Shown here in pieces: positions 24,450 through 32,588 of a DNA stretch of 64,000 bases. The notes beneath the pieces are model-generated. The model made no database searches. It was not told the DNA's origin and worked only from the letters and a program-made list of their open reading frames with translations. Where the stretch lies: NCBI RefSeq assembly GCF_028736035.1, contig NZ_CP117866.1, positions 4,712,001-4,776,000 of the forward strand. Reading direction: 5' to 3'. Each line of letters begins with the position of its first letter. The stretch's first letter is position 1. The position numbers were made by a program, and so were the translations under genes. This stretch comes from Streptomyces sp. T12. GTDB taxonomy: Bacteria; Actinomycetota; Actinomycetes; Streptomycetales; Streptomycetaceae.

Positions 24450-25241
24450 ATGACGAGCGGCAAGGGCGGCACCAGCGGTACGGAGACCAGCGGCAGCGGC
24501 GACATCGTCCGCACGCTGGAGCTGCTCTGGGACGCGGGCCGACGCCCGAGCCGCGGGCCCAAGCCGACCCTCACCCTGGACCAGATCGTGGAAGCGGCCG
24601 TCCGGGTCGCGGACGCCGAGGGCCTGGAGTCGATGTCCATGCGCCGGGTCGCCGCCGAGCTGGGCACCGGCACGATGTCGCTGTACCGGTACGTCCCCGG
24701 CAAGGCCGAGCTGCTCGACCTGATGCTGGACCGCGTCCAGCGCCCCTCCGAGAACCCGGCCGACCTCGGCGACGGCGGCTGGCGCTCGGCCCTGGAAGCC
24801 TTGGGGCGAGCGACCCTGGCCCTCTACCGCCGCCACCCCTGGCTACTCCAGGTCAACCAGTCCCGCCCGATCCTCGGCCCGAGCGCCCTGGACGGCATGG
24901 AGAAGGTGCTCGACCGCATCAAGCCGATGGGCCTGACCGACCCCGAGCTGGTCTCGGCGATCATCATGATCGACGGCTACGTCGTCGGGGCCGCGCGCAC
25001 CCAGCTGTACCAGCGGGAGGCCGAGCGCCGGACGGGCCTGACGGACACGGAGTTCTGGCAGGCCCAGGCACCCATGCTGGAGAAGATCATGGCCTCCGGC
25101 CGCTACCCGCTGCTCGCCTCCCTCGACGAGGGCACCTGGGGCTCCGACTTCGACCACTTCGAGTTCGGACTGCAACGCATCCTGGACGGCCTTGAGGTCT
25201 TCGTCGCCCGGCGCGCACAGACCTCACCCCCCGCGCCGTAA
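24450..25241 (+). CDS. TetR/AcrR regulator with TetR_C domain, divergent to DrrAB
   Basis: 263 residues. HTH at about 38-85: TLDQIVEAAVRVADAEGLES, MSMRRVAAELGTGTMSLYRY, VPGKAELLDLM. The C-terminal domain (GRATLALYRRHPWLLQVNQS, MIDGYVVGAARTQLYQREAE) is the TetR_C class found with drug exporters. ATG 24450 gives the shortest upstream and follows a weak site; GGGAGGAC further upstream might instead serve a start in the leader. It faces the DrrA gene and surely regulates it and itself through the two GTACACCGTAC sites. Confidence 0.92.
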   Translation: MTSGKGGTSGTETSGSGDIVRTLELLWDAGRRPSRGPKPTLTLDQIVEAAVRVADAEGLESMSMRRVAAELGTGTMSLYRYVPGKAELLDLMLDRVQRPSENPADLGDGGWRSALEALGRATLALYRRHPWLLQVNQSRPILGPSALDGMEKVLDRIKPMGLTDPELVSAIIMIDGYVVGAARTQLYQREAERRTGLTDTEFWQAQAPMLEKIMASGRYPLLASLDEGTWGSDFDHFEFGLQRILDGLEVFVARRAQTSPPAP

Positions 25242-25245
25242 CCGC

Positions 25246-26223
25246 TCACCTGCGGCGCACCAGCCGCCGGAACCCGAAGACCACGACGCAGGCGACGAGC
25301 ACGGCGATGGCGCCGACCTTGAGGTCGCCGGTCCTGCCGCTGCCGCTGCCGCCGTCGTCCGAGGAGGCCGAACTCCCGCCGTCGGACGACGAGCCGGAGG
25401 ATCCTGCGTCCCCGGGGGCGTCCTTCGCCACGACGTTGCTGTTGGCGCCCTCGCTGCCGAGCATGATCTTCGTGCCGTCGGTGGAGTAGGAGAGGGACTC
25501 CCCCTGCCCCAGCGGCACGCTGATGCGCTCCAGCCGCTTGAGCTTGCCGCCGTTCCAGTCGTAGGCGATGCCGCCGAAGTAGCCGCGTACGGCGAGGGTT
25601 TCGCCGTCCGGGGAGAAGGCGGCGTCGGTGGCCCACAGGTCGACCGGGGTGATGGGCCTGAAGACGTTCGTGCCGGTGGCGGAGAGCTTGGCCGGCGCCT
25701 CGTACAGGTGCCCGCCGTCCTCCTGCTTGTCGATGATGTAGACGCGTCCGGTCTTGGGGTGCACGACGAGGGACTCGGCGTCTCGGGGCCCGTCGGCGTA
25801 CTTCACCACGTACTGCGTGGCACGGATCGTCCGGTCCTTGAGCGTCTTCGGCTCGGGCAGCCGGTAGACCCACACATAGGGCCACTCCACACCGTCGTTG
25901 TCGCCGATGTCGCCGACGTAGATCTCGTTGCCCGGCCCCATGGCGATCGCCTCCACGTCGCGCGGGGTGCCCACGCCGGTCATGGTGATCGTCGCGACGG
26001 TCTCGCCGGTGCTGCTGTCGACGGCGTAGAGGTAGGCGCCCTTGTCCTGGTCGTTGTGCGTCCAGTAGATGCCGGGGTGCTGACGCGACGCGGCGAGGCC
26101 GCTGGACTCCGTGATGCGCGGGTCCTTGATCGTGAAGTCCTCGTCGCCGTCGGCGGCGGAGGCGGGCAGGGCGCACGCGCCCGCGAGCAGGAATCCGGCG
26201 AGAAGGGCGATCGGTCGGCGCAT
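25246..26223 (-). CDS. Secreted, C-terminally membrane-anchored beta-propeller protein
   Basis: 325 residues. Sec signal (RRPIALLAGFLLAGACALPA, cleaved near SAA-DG). The body reads as propeller blades: ITESSGLAASRQHPGIYWTH NDQ, VYVGDIGDNDG-like GDIGDNDGVEW, DAESLVVHPKTGRVYIIDKQ. It ends in a Ser/Gly/Asp stalk (GSSGSSSDGGSSASSDDGGS) and one TM helix with basic tail (VLVACVVVFGFRRLVRRR), so it is held on the outer membrane face. Homologues are annotated as WD40-like or esterase-like. A substrate-binding or scavenging role is inference. The stop is 5 bp from the TetR stop, convergent. Confidence 0.8.
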   Translation of the reverse strand: MRRPIALLAGFLLAGACALPASAADGDEDFTIKDPRITESSGLAASRQHPGIYWTHNDQDKGAYLYAVDSSTGETVATITMTGVGTPRDVEAIAMGPGNEIYVGDIGDNDGVEWPYVWVYRLPEPKTLKDRTIRATQYVVKYADGPRDAESLVVHPKTGRVYIIDKQEDGGHLYEAPAKLSATGTNVFRPITPVDLWATDAAFSPDGETLAVRGYFGGIAYDWNGGKLKRLERISVPLGQGESLSYSTDGTKIMLGSEGANSNVVAKDAPGDAGSSGSSSDGGSSASSDDGGSGSGRTGDLKVGAIAVLVACVVVFGFRRLVRRR

Positions 26224-26353
26224 GTCCCCAAGCCTGCCATCCGGCCCGGTGATTCGGCGGCCGGGTGGGCAGCGGGGTGAACTGCTCCGGGAGTGTCAGG
26301 CTTCACACCCCGCCCGCCCCTACCGACAGGTAGCGATCGTCCATCATGAGCGG

Positions 26354-27031
26354 ATGCTCAGGTTCATGCCCGTCGGCGACTCCCAGACCATCGGCAGCGC
26401 CGGCGAACACACATGGCGCTACCGCATGTGGCAGCACCTGCGTGAGACGTACGGCGGCCCCTTCGCCCTCGTCGGCCCGCGCGAGACGCTGTACGACAAG
26501 GCGATGGACGCGCCCACGTCGTACGAGTACGCCGACCCCGACTTCCCCCGCGCCCACCTCGCCGGCTGGGGCGAGGGCTGGCTGCACATGGCCCCGCTGA
26601 TCGGCGAGGCGGTGCGGTCGTACCGGGCGGATGTGCTGCTGGTGTCGCTGGGCCTGATCGACCTGGGCTTCTACACGAACGCGGAGCAGACCGCGGAGAA
26701 CGTACGGGGGTTCGTGGCCGCGGCGAGGGCGGCGAACCCGAAGGTGCGGATGGCCGTGCTGCCGGTGATCCCGAACGTCCGCGCCACATCGGACGCGCCC
26801 TTCGCCGCCGAGGTCACCCGCTTCAACGAACTGCTGGCCAAGGCGGTGGCGGACCTGGACGAGCCACGCTCGCCCCTGCTCCTGGCCTCCCCTCCCCCGT
26901 CGTACGACATCCACCTCGACACGTACGACGGCACGCACCCGAACGCGAGCGGCGAGCACAAGATCGCGGAGGCCTTCGCGGACGCGATGTATCAGGCGTG
27001 GGGGCTGGGCGAGCCGTACGAGGCCGCCTGA
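26354..27031 (+). CDS. SGNH/GDSL-type hydrolase with atypical block III
   Basis: 225 residues. The block I nucleophile is in FMPVGDSQTIGSAGEHTWRY (Ser in GDSQT, residue 9), typical of actinobacterial SGNH esterases/xylan-type deacetylases. Block V is DGTHPNASGEHKIAEAFA with the Asp-x-x-His pair. Block III, normally G-x-N-D, reads SLGLIDLGF: the oxyanion-hole Asn is replaced by Ile. Activity could be changed or supplied by another residue. ATG 26354 is the only start near the beginning of the fold and leaves no room for a signal peptide, so the protein is probably cytosolic. RBS is weak (GAGCGG). Confidence 0.82.
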   Translation: MLRFMPVGDSQTIGSAGEHTWRYRMWQHLRETYGGPFALVGPRETLYDKAMDAPTSYEYADPDFPRAHLAGWGEGWLHMAPLIGEAVRSYRADVLLVSLGLIDLGFYTNAEQTAENVRGFVAAARAANPKVRMAVLPVIPNVRATSDAPFAAEVTRFNELLAKAVADLDEPRSPLLLASPPPSYDIHLDTYDGTHPNASGEHKIAEAFADAMYQAWGLGEPYEAA

Positions 27032-27260
27032 CGGTTGATGGCGTCCACGAGGATGTCGGGGCAGGGGGGACGCCGTCCTGTACGACGACGATGAGCTCGA
27101 CGGGGCGGGCGCCGTCTCCTACGCCGGACACCTTGCGCAACTCACCGAGCAGTTCCCGGCGCCACCGAGGATGGCGGAGCTGTGGAGGTGGATGCCGAGG
27201 GTGCGGTGGAGGAGGGGCTGGGTGTCCGGGGCAGGCCTGTGAGCTTCCTCTCCGTGTCGC
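27032..27260 (-). other. Gap with a coding-like minus-strand remnant
   Basis: The minus strand contains PRWRRELLGELRKVSGVGDG, then ARPVELIVVVQDGVPP in one frame, with coding-like composition but no acceptable start or family match. Probably a remnant of a lost gene. The promoter of the first Uma2 gene follows at 27261. Confidence 0.25.
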
Positions 27261-27293
27261 GGTCACTGTGCGTATCGTTTTAGTGCGCGGCTG
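27261..27293 (+). promoter_or_regulatory. Conserved promoter block of Uma2 gene 1
   Basis: GGTCAC(T/C)GTGCGTATCGTT followed by a T/G-TA-C/G-TGCGCGGCTG tail is almost identical to 33150-33182 in front of the second Uma2 gene. Contains a TATCGT-like -10. Conservation outside the coding region implies a shared promoter or operator. Confidence 0.6.
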
Positions 27294-27329
27294 CACTCGT
27301 CCATGGGGGCAGCCGGGGAGGAGCGCCAG

Positions 27330-27926
27330 ATGACCGTCCTGGAAGACAGGATCGAGATCGATATGGCCGACGAGAACACCAAGCGCTTGGACGAGTGGTT
27401 CGAGCGGCTTGAGCGACTGCCCGTCCCCGAGGGATACAAGGTTGAGATCGTCGGGGGCTACGTCCACATAACTCCGCAGCGGGACATCCACTGGGAAACC
27501 ATTCGCGAGATCCTTTGGGCCCTCGAAGACCGCTTCGGAAGGCGGAACGGGCGGATTTTCTCGGATGCCCGGGTCGACTTCCCCGGCCATCAGAACGGCT
27601 TCTGCCCCGACGTGGCCAAATTCCGCAGCGGCGCGACGAAGGACAAGAACGGCCGCTGGCGGTACGAGGACATCGAGTTCGTCGGCGAAGTCATCTCGCA
27701 AGGGACGGCTCCCAACGACTACGGCCGCAAGAAGACGGCCTGCGCCACCGCCGAGGTCCCCGTGTACCTCATTGCCGACCCCTACCAGGGCAGGTGCACC
27801 GTCTACACCGAGCCCAAGGACGGGGACTATCAGTGTGAGCTGCGCGTCGACTACGGAACCGACGTCGACCTGACGACCACCCCCCTCGGCCTCACCCTCA
27901 AGACGGACGACTTCCCCCGCGACTGA
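27330..27926 (+). CDS. Uma2 family (DUF820) PD-(D/E)XK endonuclease-like protein, copy 1
   Basis: 198 residues. Uma2 proteins have a restriction-endonuclease-like fold; biological role is unproven. Visible motifs: RLPVPEGYKVEIVGGYVHIT, TPQRDIHWETIREI, the metal Asp in GFCPDVAKF, the Glu in IEFVGEVISQG and the Lys in DYGRKKTACATAEVPVYLIA. In copy 2 the corresponding EVISKDTAKNDY is closer to the family consensus; here it is EVISQGTAPNDY. GGGGAGGAG precedes the ATG at good spacing. The two copies share most of their sequence and promoter, 5.9 kb apart in the same orientation, so one is a duplicate. Confidence 0.9.
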   Translation: MTVLEDRIEIDMADENTKRLDEWFERLERLPVPEGYKVEIVGGYVHITPQRDIHWETIREILWALEDRFGRRNGRIFSDARVDFPGHQNGFCPDVAKFRSGATKDKNGRWRYEDIEFVGEVISQGTAPNDYGRKKTACATAEVPVYLIADPYQGRCTVYTEPKDGDYQCELRVDYGTDVDLTTTPLGLTLKTDDFPRD

Positions 27927-27935
27927 CGCCCCCTC

Positions 27936-29558
27936 TCAGAACCCCACGTCCGCCGCTCGATACGTCGGCACCCGCCGCACCCCGCTCGCCCGTTCATAGG
28001 CGTACGCCAACCGCAGCAACGTCGGCTCGCTCCACGCCGTCCCCATGAACGTCAGGCCCACCGGCAGGCCGAAGGCGAAGCCCGCCGGGACGCTGATCGC
28101 GGGGTATCCGGCGAGTGCGGCGGGGGTCGAGGCGCCGCCGCCGTAGGTGTCCCCGCGGATCAGGTCGATCTTGGCCGGGGGTCCGGAGGTCGGCATCACC
28201 AGGGCGTCCAGGCGGTGCCGGCGCAGCACCGCGTCGATGCCCTCGGCGCGCGACAGCCGGTGGTTGGTGGCCAGCGCCTCCCGATACTCACGCTCGGTGA
28301 AGTCCAGCCGGTGCACCGTCTCCAGCCCGTCCTGGCGTACGTAGCGCAGCTCGCGGTCGGCATGCGCGCGGTTGAACTCGATGAGCTCGGCGAGGCTGCG
28401 CGGGTGGTCGCCGGGCGCGGCGGCCAGGTAGGCGTTCAGCGCCCGCTTGATCTCGTACGCCTGGACGACCATCGAGCCGGGCAGGTCCTCCAGTTGCTCG
28501 GCCGTCGGGATGTCGGCCGGGTCGACGACGGTCGCACCGGCCGCGCGGAGCACGGCGATCGCCCGTTCCGCGATCTCGTCGGCGTGCTCGCTGTAGCCGA
28601 AGTACACGGCTCGCGGCACGCCGATGCGCGCACCGCGCAGCCCGTCGGCGTCCAGGAAGCGGGTGTAGTCACGGTGGAAGCGGCCACGGCTCGCCTCGGT
28701 CGCCGGGTCGCGCGCGTCGATCCCGACGAGGGTCCCGAGCAGGATCGCGGCGTCCCGGACCGTACGCGCCAGCGGCCCGACACTGTCCTGGCTCGGCACC
28801 CCGGGGATCACACCGCCGCGTCCGACCAGCCCGACGGTCGGCTTGACCCCGACGACGCAGTTCGCCGAGGCCGGGTCGATGATCGAGCCGTTGGTCTCGG
28901 TACCGATCCCGGCGACGCACAGGTTCGCCGCGACGGCGACGCCCGTACCGGAGCTGGACTCGTTCGGTGACCGGTCCAGCTTGTAGGGATTGCGGGTCTG
29001 ACCGCCGCGGGCGCTCCACCCGGCGTGGTGGGTGAGCGACATCCCGCCCGCCCACTCGCTCAGGTTGGTCTTGCCGAGGATGACGGCACCGGCGGCCTGC
29101 AACCGGGCGGCGACCGTGGCGTCCCGCGCCGGCCGCAGGCCTTCCAGGGCGAGCGACCCGGCCGTCGTGTGCATCCGGTCCCCGGTCTCCACCAGGTCCT
29201 TCAGCAGGACGGGCATGCCGTGCAGCGGCCCCCGGGGACCCTGCTCGACGTCCAGCCTCCGTGCCTCGCGCAGGGCGTCGGGGTTGACCTCGATCACCGA
29301 GCGCAGGAGCGGATCGATGCGGTCGATCCGGTCCAGGTAGTAGTGGGTGAGGCGTACGGCGTCGAGCCGCCCGTCGGCCATCCGCCGACGCAGCTCCGCG
29401 ATGCCCAACTCGTCGAGTTCTCCGGGGGCGCCGGCGGCGTGGGTCTGGTCTTGACCCTGGGGTTGGGCCTGGGCCGGGGCCGACCCGAGCCACGGCGTGG
29501 CCGCCGCAGCGGTGCCGAGCGCGAGCACGCTTCGGCGTGTGCTGTTCATCCGCTCCAT
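27936..29558 (-). CDS. Tat-exported amidase (amidase signature family)
   Basis: 540 residues from ATG 29558 (ATG 29549 equally possible). The N-terminus has a twin-arginine signal, STRRSVLALGTAAAATPWLG, with cleavage near APAQAQ, so a folded enzyme is exported. The amidase-signature domain has Lys in PVLLKDLVETGD, the Gly/Ser region RSPNESSSGTGVAVAANLC (cis-Ser and nucleophile Ser) and the long tail AALAGYPAISVPAGF, FGLPVGLTFMGTAWSEPTLL. The usual GGSSGGS core is here ESSSGTG. The family hydrolyses amides or peptide-like bonds; Streptomyces homologues are often annotated as Glu-tRNA amidotransferase A-like. Natural substrate unknown. Monocistronic. Confidence 0.92.
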   Translation of the reverse strand: MERMNSTRRSVLALGTAAAATPWLGSAPAQAQPQGQDQTHAAGAPGELDELGIAELRRRMADGRLDAVRLTHYYLDRIDRIDPLLRSVIEVNPDALREARRLDVEQGPRGPLHGMPVLLKDLVETGDRMHTTAGSLALEGLRPARDATVAARLQAAGAVILGKTNLSEWAGGMSLTHHAGWSARGGQTRNPYKLDRSPNESSSGTGVAVAANLCVAGIGTETNGSIIDPASANCVVGVKPTVGLVGRGGVIPGVPSQDSVGPLARTVRDAAILLGTLVGIDARDPATEASRGRFHRDYTRFLDADGLRGARIGVPRAVYFGYSEHADEIAERAIAVLRAAGATVVDPADIPTAEQLEDLPGSMVVQAYEIKRALNAYLAAAPGDHPRSLAELIEFNRAHADRELRYVRQDGLETVHRLDFTEREYREALATNHRLSRAEGIDAVLRRHRLDALVMPTSGPPAKIDLIRGDTYGGGASTPAALAGYPAISVPAGFAFGLPVGLTFMGTAWSEPTLLRLAYAYERASGVRRVPTYRAADVGF

Positions 29559-29731
29559 GAACCTCGACGCTACGGACGCAACCGCCGTAACTCGCCCCGG
29601 CTGTCCCCCGGTTCCGCGCGGGAGGCATCCCCACACGGCACCTGGGGACAGCCCGAAGAGCAGCGCATTGTGCAAGCTACGCTTCCCTCACGTTGATCAG
29701 AGAAGCGAGACGCGGAGAGCAGGTGCAGCCG

Positions 29732-30148
29732 ATGAGGAAGGGCCGCTTGGGCATTGGGATCGGTGGGGCACTGCTCGTGGGATGGCTCACCACCATTGTC
29801 GTCAGTATCAACAACGAGCCCCCCGGCGGAGCCCCTGACCTGAATTCCCTCGAAGAGCACACCGTCACGGCACTGCACAACCGGGACGCGGATGAATTCC
29901 AGCTGCTCTTCACCGAGGACAGCGTCGCCGACGACTATGCGGAGAGCTATCTGAATCGCCTCGGCGAAACGGCCGCAAATAATTCCCGAGGGGCTGTCAA
30001 AAAGTCCGCGGACGCCACGTTCGTCGTGGTCAACGGCCCCGGAACTTGCACGGCCTGGCAGGTGGTCGAAACGGAGAAGCGCTGGTATCTCGACGGAACG
30101 CCGCCCGTGCTCGACACATTGTGCAGCACCAGCGAAAAGCGGCGATAA
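29732..30148 (+). CDS. Small membrane-anchored extracytoplasmic protein, unknown
   Basis: 138 residues, not recognised. Basic N-terminus and one hydrophobic helix (LGIGIGGALLVGWLTTIVVS, residues 5-25) that is an uncleaved anchor or signal. The rest is a small folded domain resembling SnoaL/DUF4878-type stress or transport-associated domains (LEEHTVTALHNRDADEFQLL, VVNGPGTCTAWQVVETEKRW). Two Cys, in GTCTAW and TLCST, could be disulphide bonded. ATG 29732 is chosen over a TTG 13 codons upstream because the hydrophobic helix starts here. Confidence 0.65.
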   Translation: MRKGRLGIGIGGALLVGWLTTIVVSINNEPPGGAPDLNSLEEHTVTALHNRDADEFQLLFTEDSVADDYAESYLNRLGETAANNSRGAVKKSADATFVVVNGPGTCTAWQVVETEKRWYLDGTPPVLDTLCSTSEKRR

Positions 30149-30470
30149 CAACTTGCCGGGGAAGATCGCCGATCATTAGCGTCAACTCCGACCGAGCAAC
30201 TCAATCGCAACACGCCTCCGGCAGCGGCTGCACCGGAAGCCCGGGCAGCAGCGGATCCAAGTGCACATCCGTCACGGGCACCAAGCTCAAGGTGAAGACG
30301 GTCAGGACCACCCTCACCAAGAACCACGCCGACGACTGCGGCAAGGCCATCATCACCATCGGCTCCTGGAAGAAGACCACCGGCAAGATCTGCGAGGCCC
30401 GGGATTTCTCCTGGGGCCCGATCACCGTCAACAAGTCCTTCAGGGACGGCACCAAGGCGTGCGCCAGCAT
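30149..30470 (+). pseudogene. Fragment of a small secreted Cys-rich protein gene
   Basis: From about 30196 the plus strand reads ASGSGCTGSPGSSGSKCTSV, TLTKNHADDCGKAIITIGSW, and KICEARDFSWGPITVNKSF with GTKACASMG, clearly a folded secreted domain with five Cys. The signal peptide and start are missing upstream, where stop codons and noncoding sequence occur (30149-30195), and there is no stop before the terminator at 30471. I read it as a gene piece left after rearrangement; family not identified. Confidence 0.5.
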
Positions 30471-30505
30471 GGGTGCGGGGTGGCCTCGCGGGCCACTCCG
30501 CACCC
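30471..30505. terminator. Long hairpin terminator
   Basis: A 15-bp stem GGGTGCGGGGTGGCC / GGCCACTCCGCACCC (one G-T pair) with a 5-nt loop, between the gene fragment and the convergent SnoaL-like gene. Confidence 0.75.
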
Positions 30506-30522
30506 ATGCCCTCTTCTGGAGT

Positions 30523-30564
30523 CCCGTTCAGAACACCCCGTTCAGAACATCCCGTTCAGAACAT
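30523..30564. repeat. Three tandem 14-bp repeats duplicating a gene end
   Basis: CCCGTTCAGAACA(C/T) three times in a row. On the minus strand each unit encodes the last residues and TGA of the adjacent SnoaL-like protein (GMF-stop), so only the first unit is translated. Confidence 0.8.
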
Positions 30565-31512
30565 CCCGTTGTCGTTCGCCGAAGTCTCCGGCACGTCCTG
30601 CAGCACGTCCCAGTGCTCGACGATCTTCCCGTTCCGCACCCGGAAGAGGTCGACGACCGCCTGCCCCCGCTCCCCCGGCGCGTTCACGTAGTGGCTGTGG
30701 ACCGCCACCAGGTCGCCCTCGGCGATCACCCGCTTCGGCGTGACCGTGAGCTGCGGGAACGCCTCGAAGTAACCGCCCAGCCCCGACTTCACGCCCTCCA
30801 CGCCGTCGGCGATCGTCGGGTTGTGCTGGTGGTACTCGGCACCCCAGTACCGGTCGACGGCGGACAGGTCCTTCTGGACGAGGAGCTGGTCGAAGGCCTT
30901 GGTGACCAGCTTCTTGTTGTACGCCGTGAGCCAGGCCGGCCCCGGCTGCTCGGTGCGCGGCCAACTCACCGTGGAGAACATGTCGTTGCCGTTGGCGGAG
31001 CCCTCCGGCACGTTCTGCCCCGCGTCCCAGTGCTCGGCGATCTTCCCGCCCTGGAAGCGGAAGATGTCGAACACGGCCTGACCGCGCGTGCCCGGCGTCA
31101 GGACCACGTGGGAGTGGACCAGCACGAGGTCGCCCTCGGAGATGACCCGCTTGACGTCGTACCGGGCGTCCGGGAACTGCTGGTGGATGGACGTGCCCAG
31201 GTTCTTCAGCGTCTCGGCGCCGTCCGGCGCGAGCGGGTTGTGCTGGATGTAGTCCGACCGCACGAAACGGTCCACGACCTCGGTGTCGCCCTGCTCGAAC
31301 ACGCCCTTGAGAACGCGGACGGCGACGGCCTTCTGGTAGCCGAGGCGCACGGAATCCGGGTAATCGGCGAAGGAAGCGGTGGACCCGGCAGACGCGGCGG
31401 CAGCGGCGGAAGCAGGCGCGGATGCGGCAGCCGGCACGGCGGCGGCCCCGAGCAGGGCGGCCGAGGCCAGTACCGCGACGAGGGCCCTACGGGCAGGGGA
31501 GGTGGGGGTCAC
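30556..31512 (-). CDS. Secreted tandem SnoaL-like (NTF2-fold) protein
   Basis: 318 residues. Signal peptide (ARRALVAVLASAALLGAAAV, cleavage near AAASA) and an Ala/Ser linker, then two SnoaL-like NTF2-fold domains. Domain 1 (about 75-195) has YIQHNPLAPDGAETLKNLGT and VHSHVVLTPGTRGQAVFDIF; domain 2 (205-318) has YHQHNPTIADGVEGVKSGLG and VHSHYVNAPGERGQAVVDLF. Both end in KI(A/V)EHWD. The fold is that of polyketide cyclases and small-molecule-binding proteins; here exported, so binding or scavenging is plausible. GTG 31512 has AAGAGAG upstream. The divergent region carries an inverted repeat. Confidence 0.88.
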   Translation of the reverse strand: MTPTSPARRALVAVLASAALLGAAAVPAAASAPASAAAAASAGSTASFADYPDSVRLGYQKAVAVRVLKGVFEQGDTEVVDRFVRSDYIQHNPLAPDGAETLKNLGTSIHQQFPDARYDVKRVISEGDLVLVHSHVVLTPGTRGQAVFDIFRFQGGKIAEHWDAGQNVPEGSANGNDMFSTVSWPRTEQPGPAWLTAYNKKLVTKAFDQLLVQKDLSAVDRYWGAEYHQHNPTIADGVEGVKSGLGGYFEAFPQLTVTPKRVIAEGDLVAVHSHYVNAPGERGQAVVDLFRVRNGKIVEHWDVLQDVPETSANDNGMF

Positions 31513-31569
31513 GAGGCTCTCTTTCCAAGGAGATTGAAAGTTCAAGCTAGTGCTAACCAAAGGAAAGCA

Positions 31570-31584
31570 CTAACCAGTAGTTAG
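31570..31584. promoter_or_regulatory. Inverted repeat upstream of the SnoaL-like gene
   Basis: CTAAC-CAGTA-GTTAG, perfect 5-bp arms, 58 bp before the SnoaL-like start in an AT-richer stretch that also contains AGTGCT...AGCACT arms (about 31545-31570). Probable operator of an HxlR/MarR-type regulator; no such gene adjoins. Confidence 0.45.
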
Positions 31585-31596
31585 CGTCAAGATCGC

Positions 31597-31884
31597 ATGC
31601 AAAGAGCGCGCTCCAAGCCGTTGGCTGAGAGTCATGAAGTAAAGGAGGTCGAGGGCGGACGGCGCAGCTCGGGGCGGGCCTCCGACGCCCTCGCCGCCCC
31701 GGCCGTACGCGCGAAGGTCCAGGCGTACGAGGACCTGCTCGACAAGCACGGTCTGGAGCCCGGCGAGGCGGCACTGGCCTGGCTGCTCACCCACGCCGTA
31801 CGGAGCTATCGCGAACTCGGCACCGAGAACCGTGCCGCCACCGTCGGCGAAGCCGTCCGGCCGGGGCTGGTCGAGCTCACCTGA
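31597..31884 (+). pseudogene. Internal fragment of an aldo/keto reductase
   Basis: A 95-codon frame whose middle reads GRRSSGRASDALAAPAVRAK, VQAYEDLLDKHGLEPGEAAL, AWLLT, the helix preceding the C-terminal NADP-binding region of Streptomyces aldo/keto reductases. It should continue with the GPIVGPRT cofactor motif, but instead switches to HAVRSYRELGTENRAATVGE and stops. The first 18 codons are unrelated. A leftover from a deletion in an aldo/keto reductase gene; expression as a short protein is possible but no function is expected. Confidence 0.6.
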
Positions 31885-31889
31885 CGGCC

Positions 31890-31979
31890 CTACCGTCCGA
31901 GCGCCGCCGCGGCAGCCACGAGCACGAACATCAACACAAGCGCACCGGCCATGATCCGGTTCCGGGTTTTCGGGTCCAC
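31890..31979 (-). CDS. 29-residue single-TM peptide downstream of thpR
   Basis: GTG 31979 encodes VDPKTRNRIMAGALVLMFVL and VAAAAALGR, a basic head plus one TM helix. It starts 10 bp after the thpR stop on the same strand, so the two should be co-transcribed. Tiny hydrophobic proteins of this form occur in many Streptomyces, as I recall. Start-site evidence is weak (GGCTCGGTGG leader). Confidence 0.5.
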   Translation of the reverse strand: MDPKTRNRIMAGALVLMFVLVAAAAALGR

Positions 31980-31989
31980 GCCACCGAGC

Positions 31990-32562
31990 CTAACCGGCCC
32001 CTCCGAGCGGCCAGCGGGCGACCGCCTCGTACCGGGGCTGCTCGCCCGCCACCCCCGACTTCGGCAGATTGCTGCGCACCAGCACCAGCTCGTCCACCGT
32101 CCACGTACGGCTCGTGAACGCTTCGAGGGCCGCGACATACGGCCGTACGGCCACCGCCGACCGGCTCCTCGCCACCGTCAGGTGGGCCTTGTACCGCCGG
32201 TGCTCCCCCATCGGCACCCCGGCCTTGCGCGCCGCCGCCTCACTGCGGTCCGCCAGCAGCCGCAGCGTCGCCAGATCCCCGTCCGCGCCCGTCCACAGGG
32301 CCCGCCCGTGCCCGAACTGCCCGCCGCCGCTGAGCGCCAGCGCGAAGGGCGTCGTACGGTGCGCGGCGCGCTCCAGGCGGGCCGACAGGTCGGGGACGAG
32401 GTCGTCGTCGACCTCGCCGTAGAAGGCGAGGGTGAAGTGCCAGCCGGGGCGGCCGGTCCAGCGCAGCCCGTCCGCGCCGGGCAGCTTCTTCAACTCGGCT
32501 ACTTCGGCGGCCAGTTCGTGGGTGACGTCCTCTGGTGGCAGCACGGCGGCGAAGAGTCTCAT
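31990..32562 (-). CDS. thpR: RNA 2',3'-cyclic phosphodiesterase ThpR (2H family)
   Basis: 190 residues with both 2H signatures: WHFTLAFYGEV (about residue 41) and AHLTVARSRSA (about 129), each giving an H-x-T pair for catalysis. The start RLFAAVLPPEDVTHELAAEV is the typical ThpR/LigT N-terminus. The family opens 2',3'-cyclic phosphates to 2'-phosphates (and ligates tRNA half molecules in vitro). The gene diverges from the GNAT gene with only 26 bp between start codons, so at least one transcript must be leaderless or nearly so. Confidence 0.93.
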   Translation of the reverse strand: MRLFAAVLPPEDVTHELAAEVAELKKLPGADGLRWTGRPGWHFTLAFYGEVDDDLVPDLSARLERAAHRTTPFALALSGGGQFGHGRALWTGADGDLATLRLLADRSEAAARKAGVPMGEHRRYKAHLTVARSRSAVAVRPYVAALEAFTSRTWTVDELVLVRSNLPKSGVAGEQPRYEAVARWPLGGAG

Positions 32563-32588
32563 GGGATCCAGCCTGGCACCATGACGGC

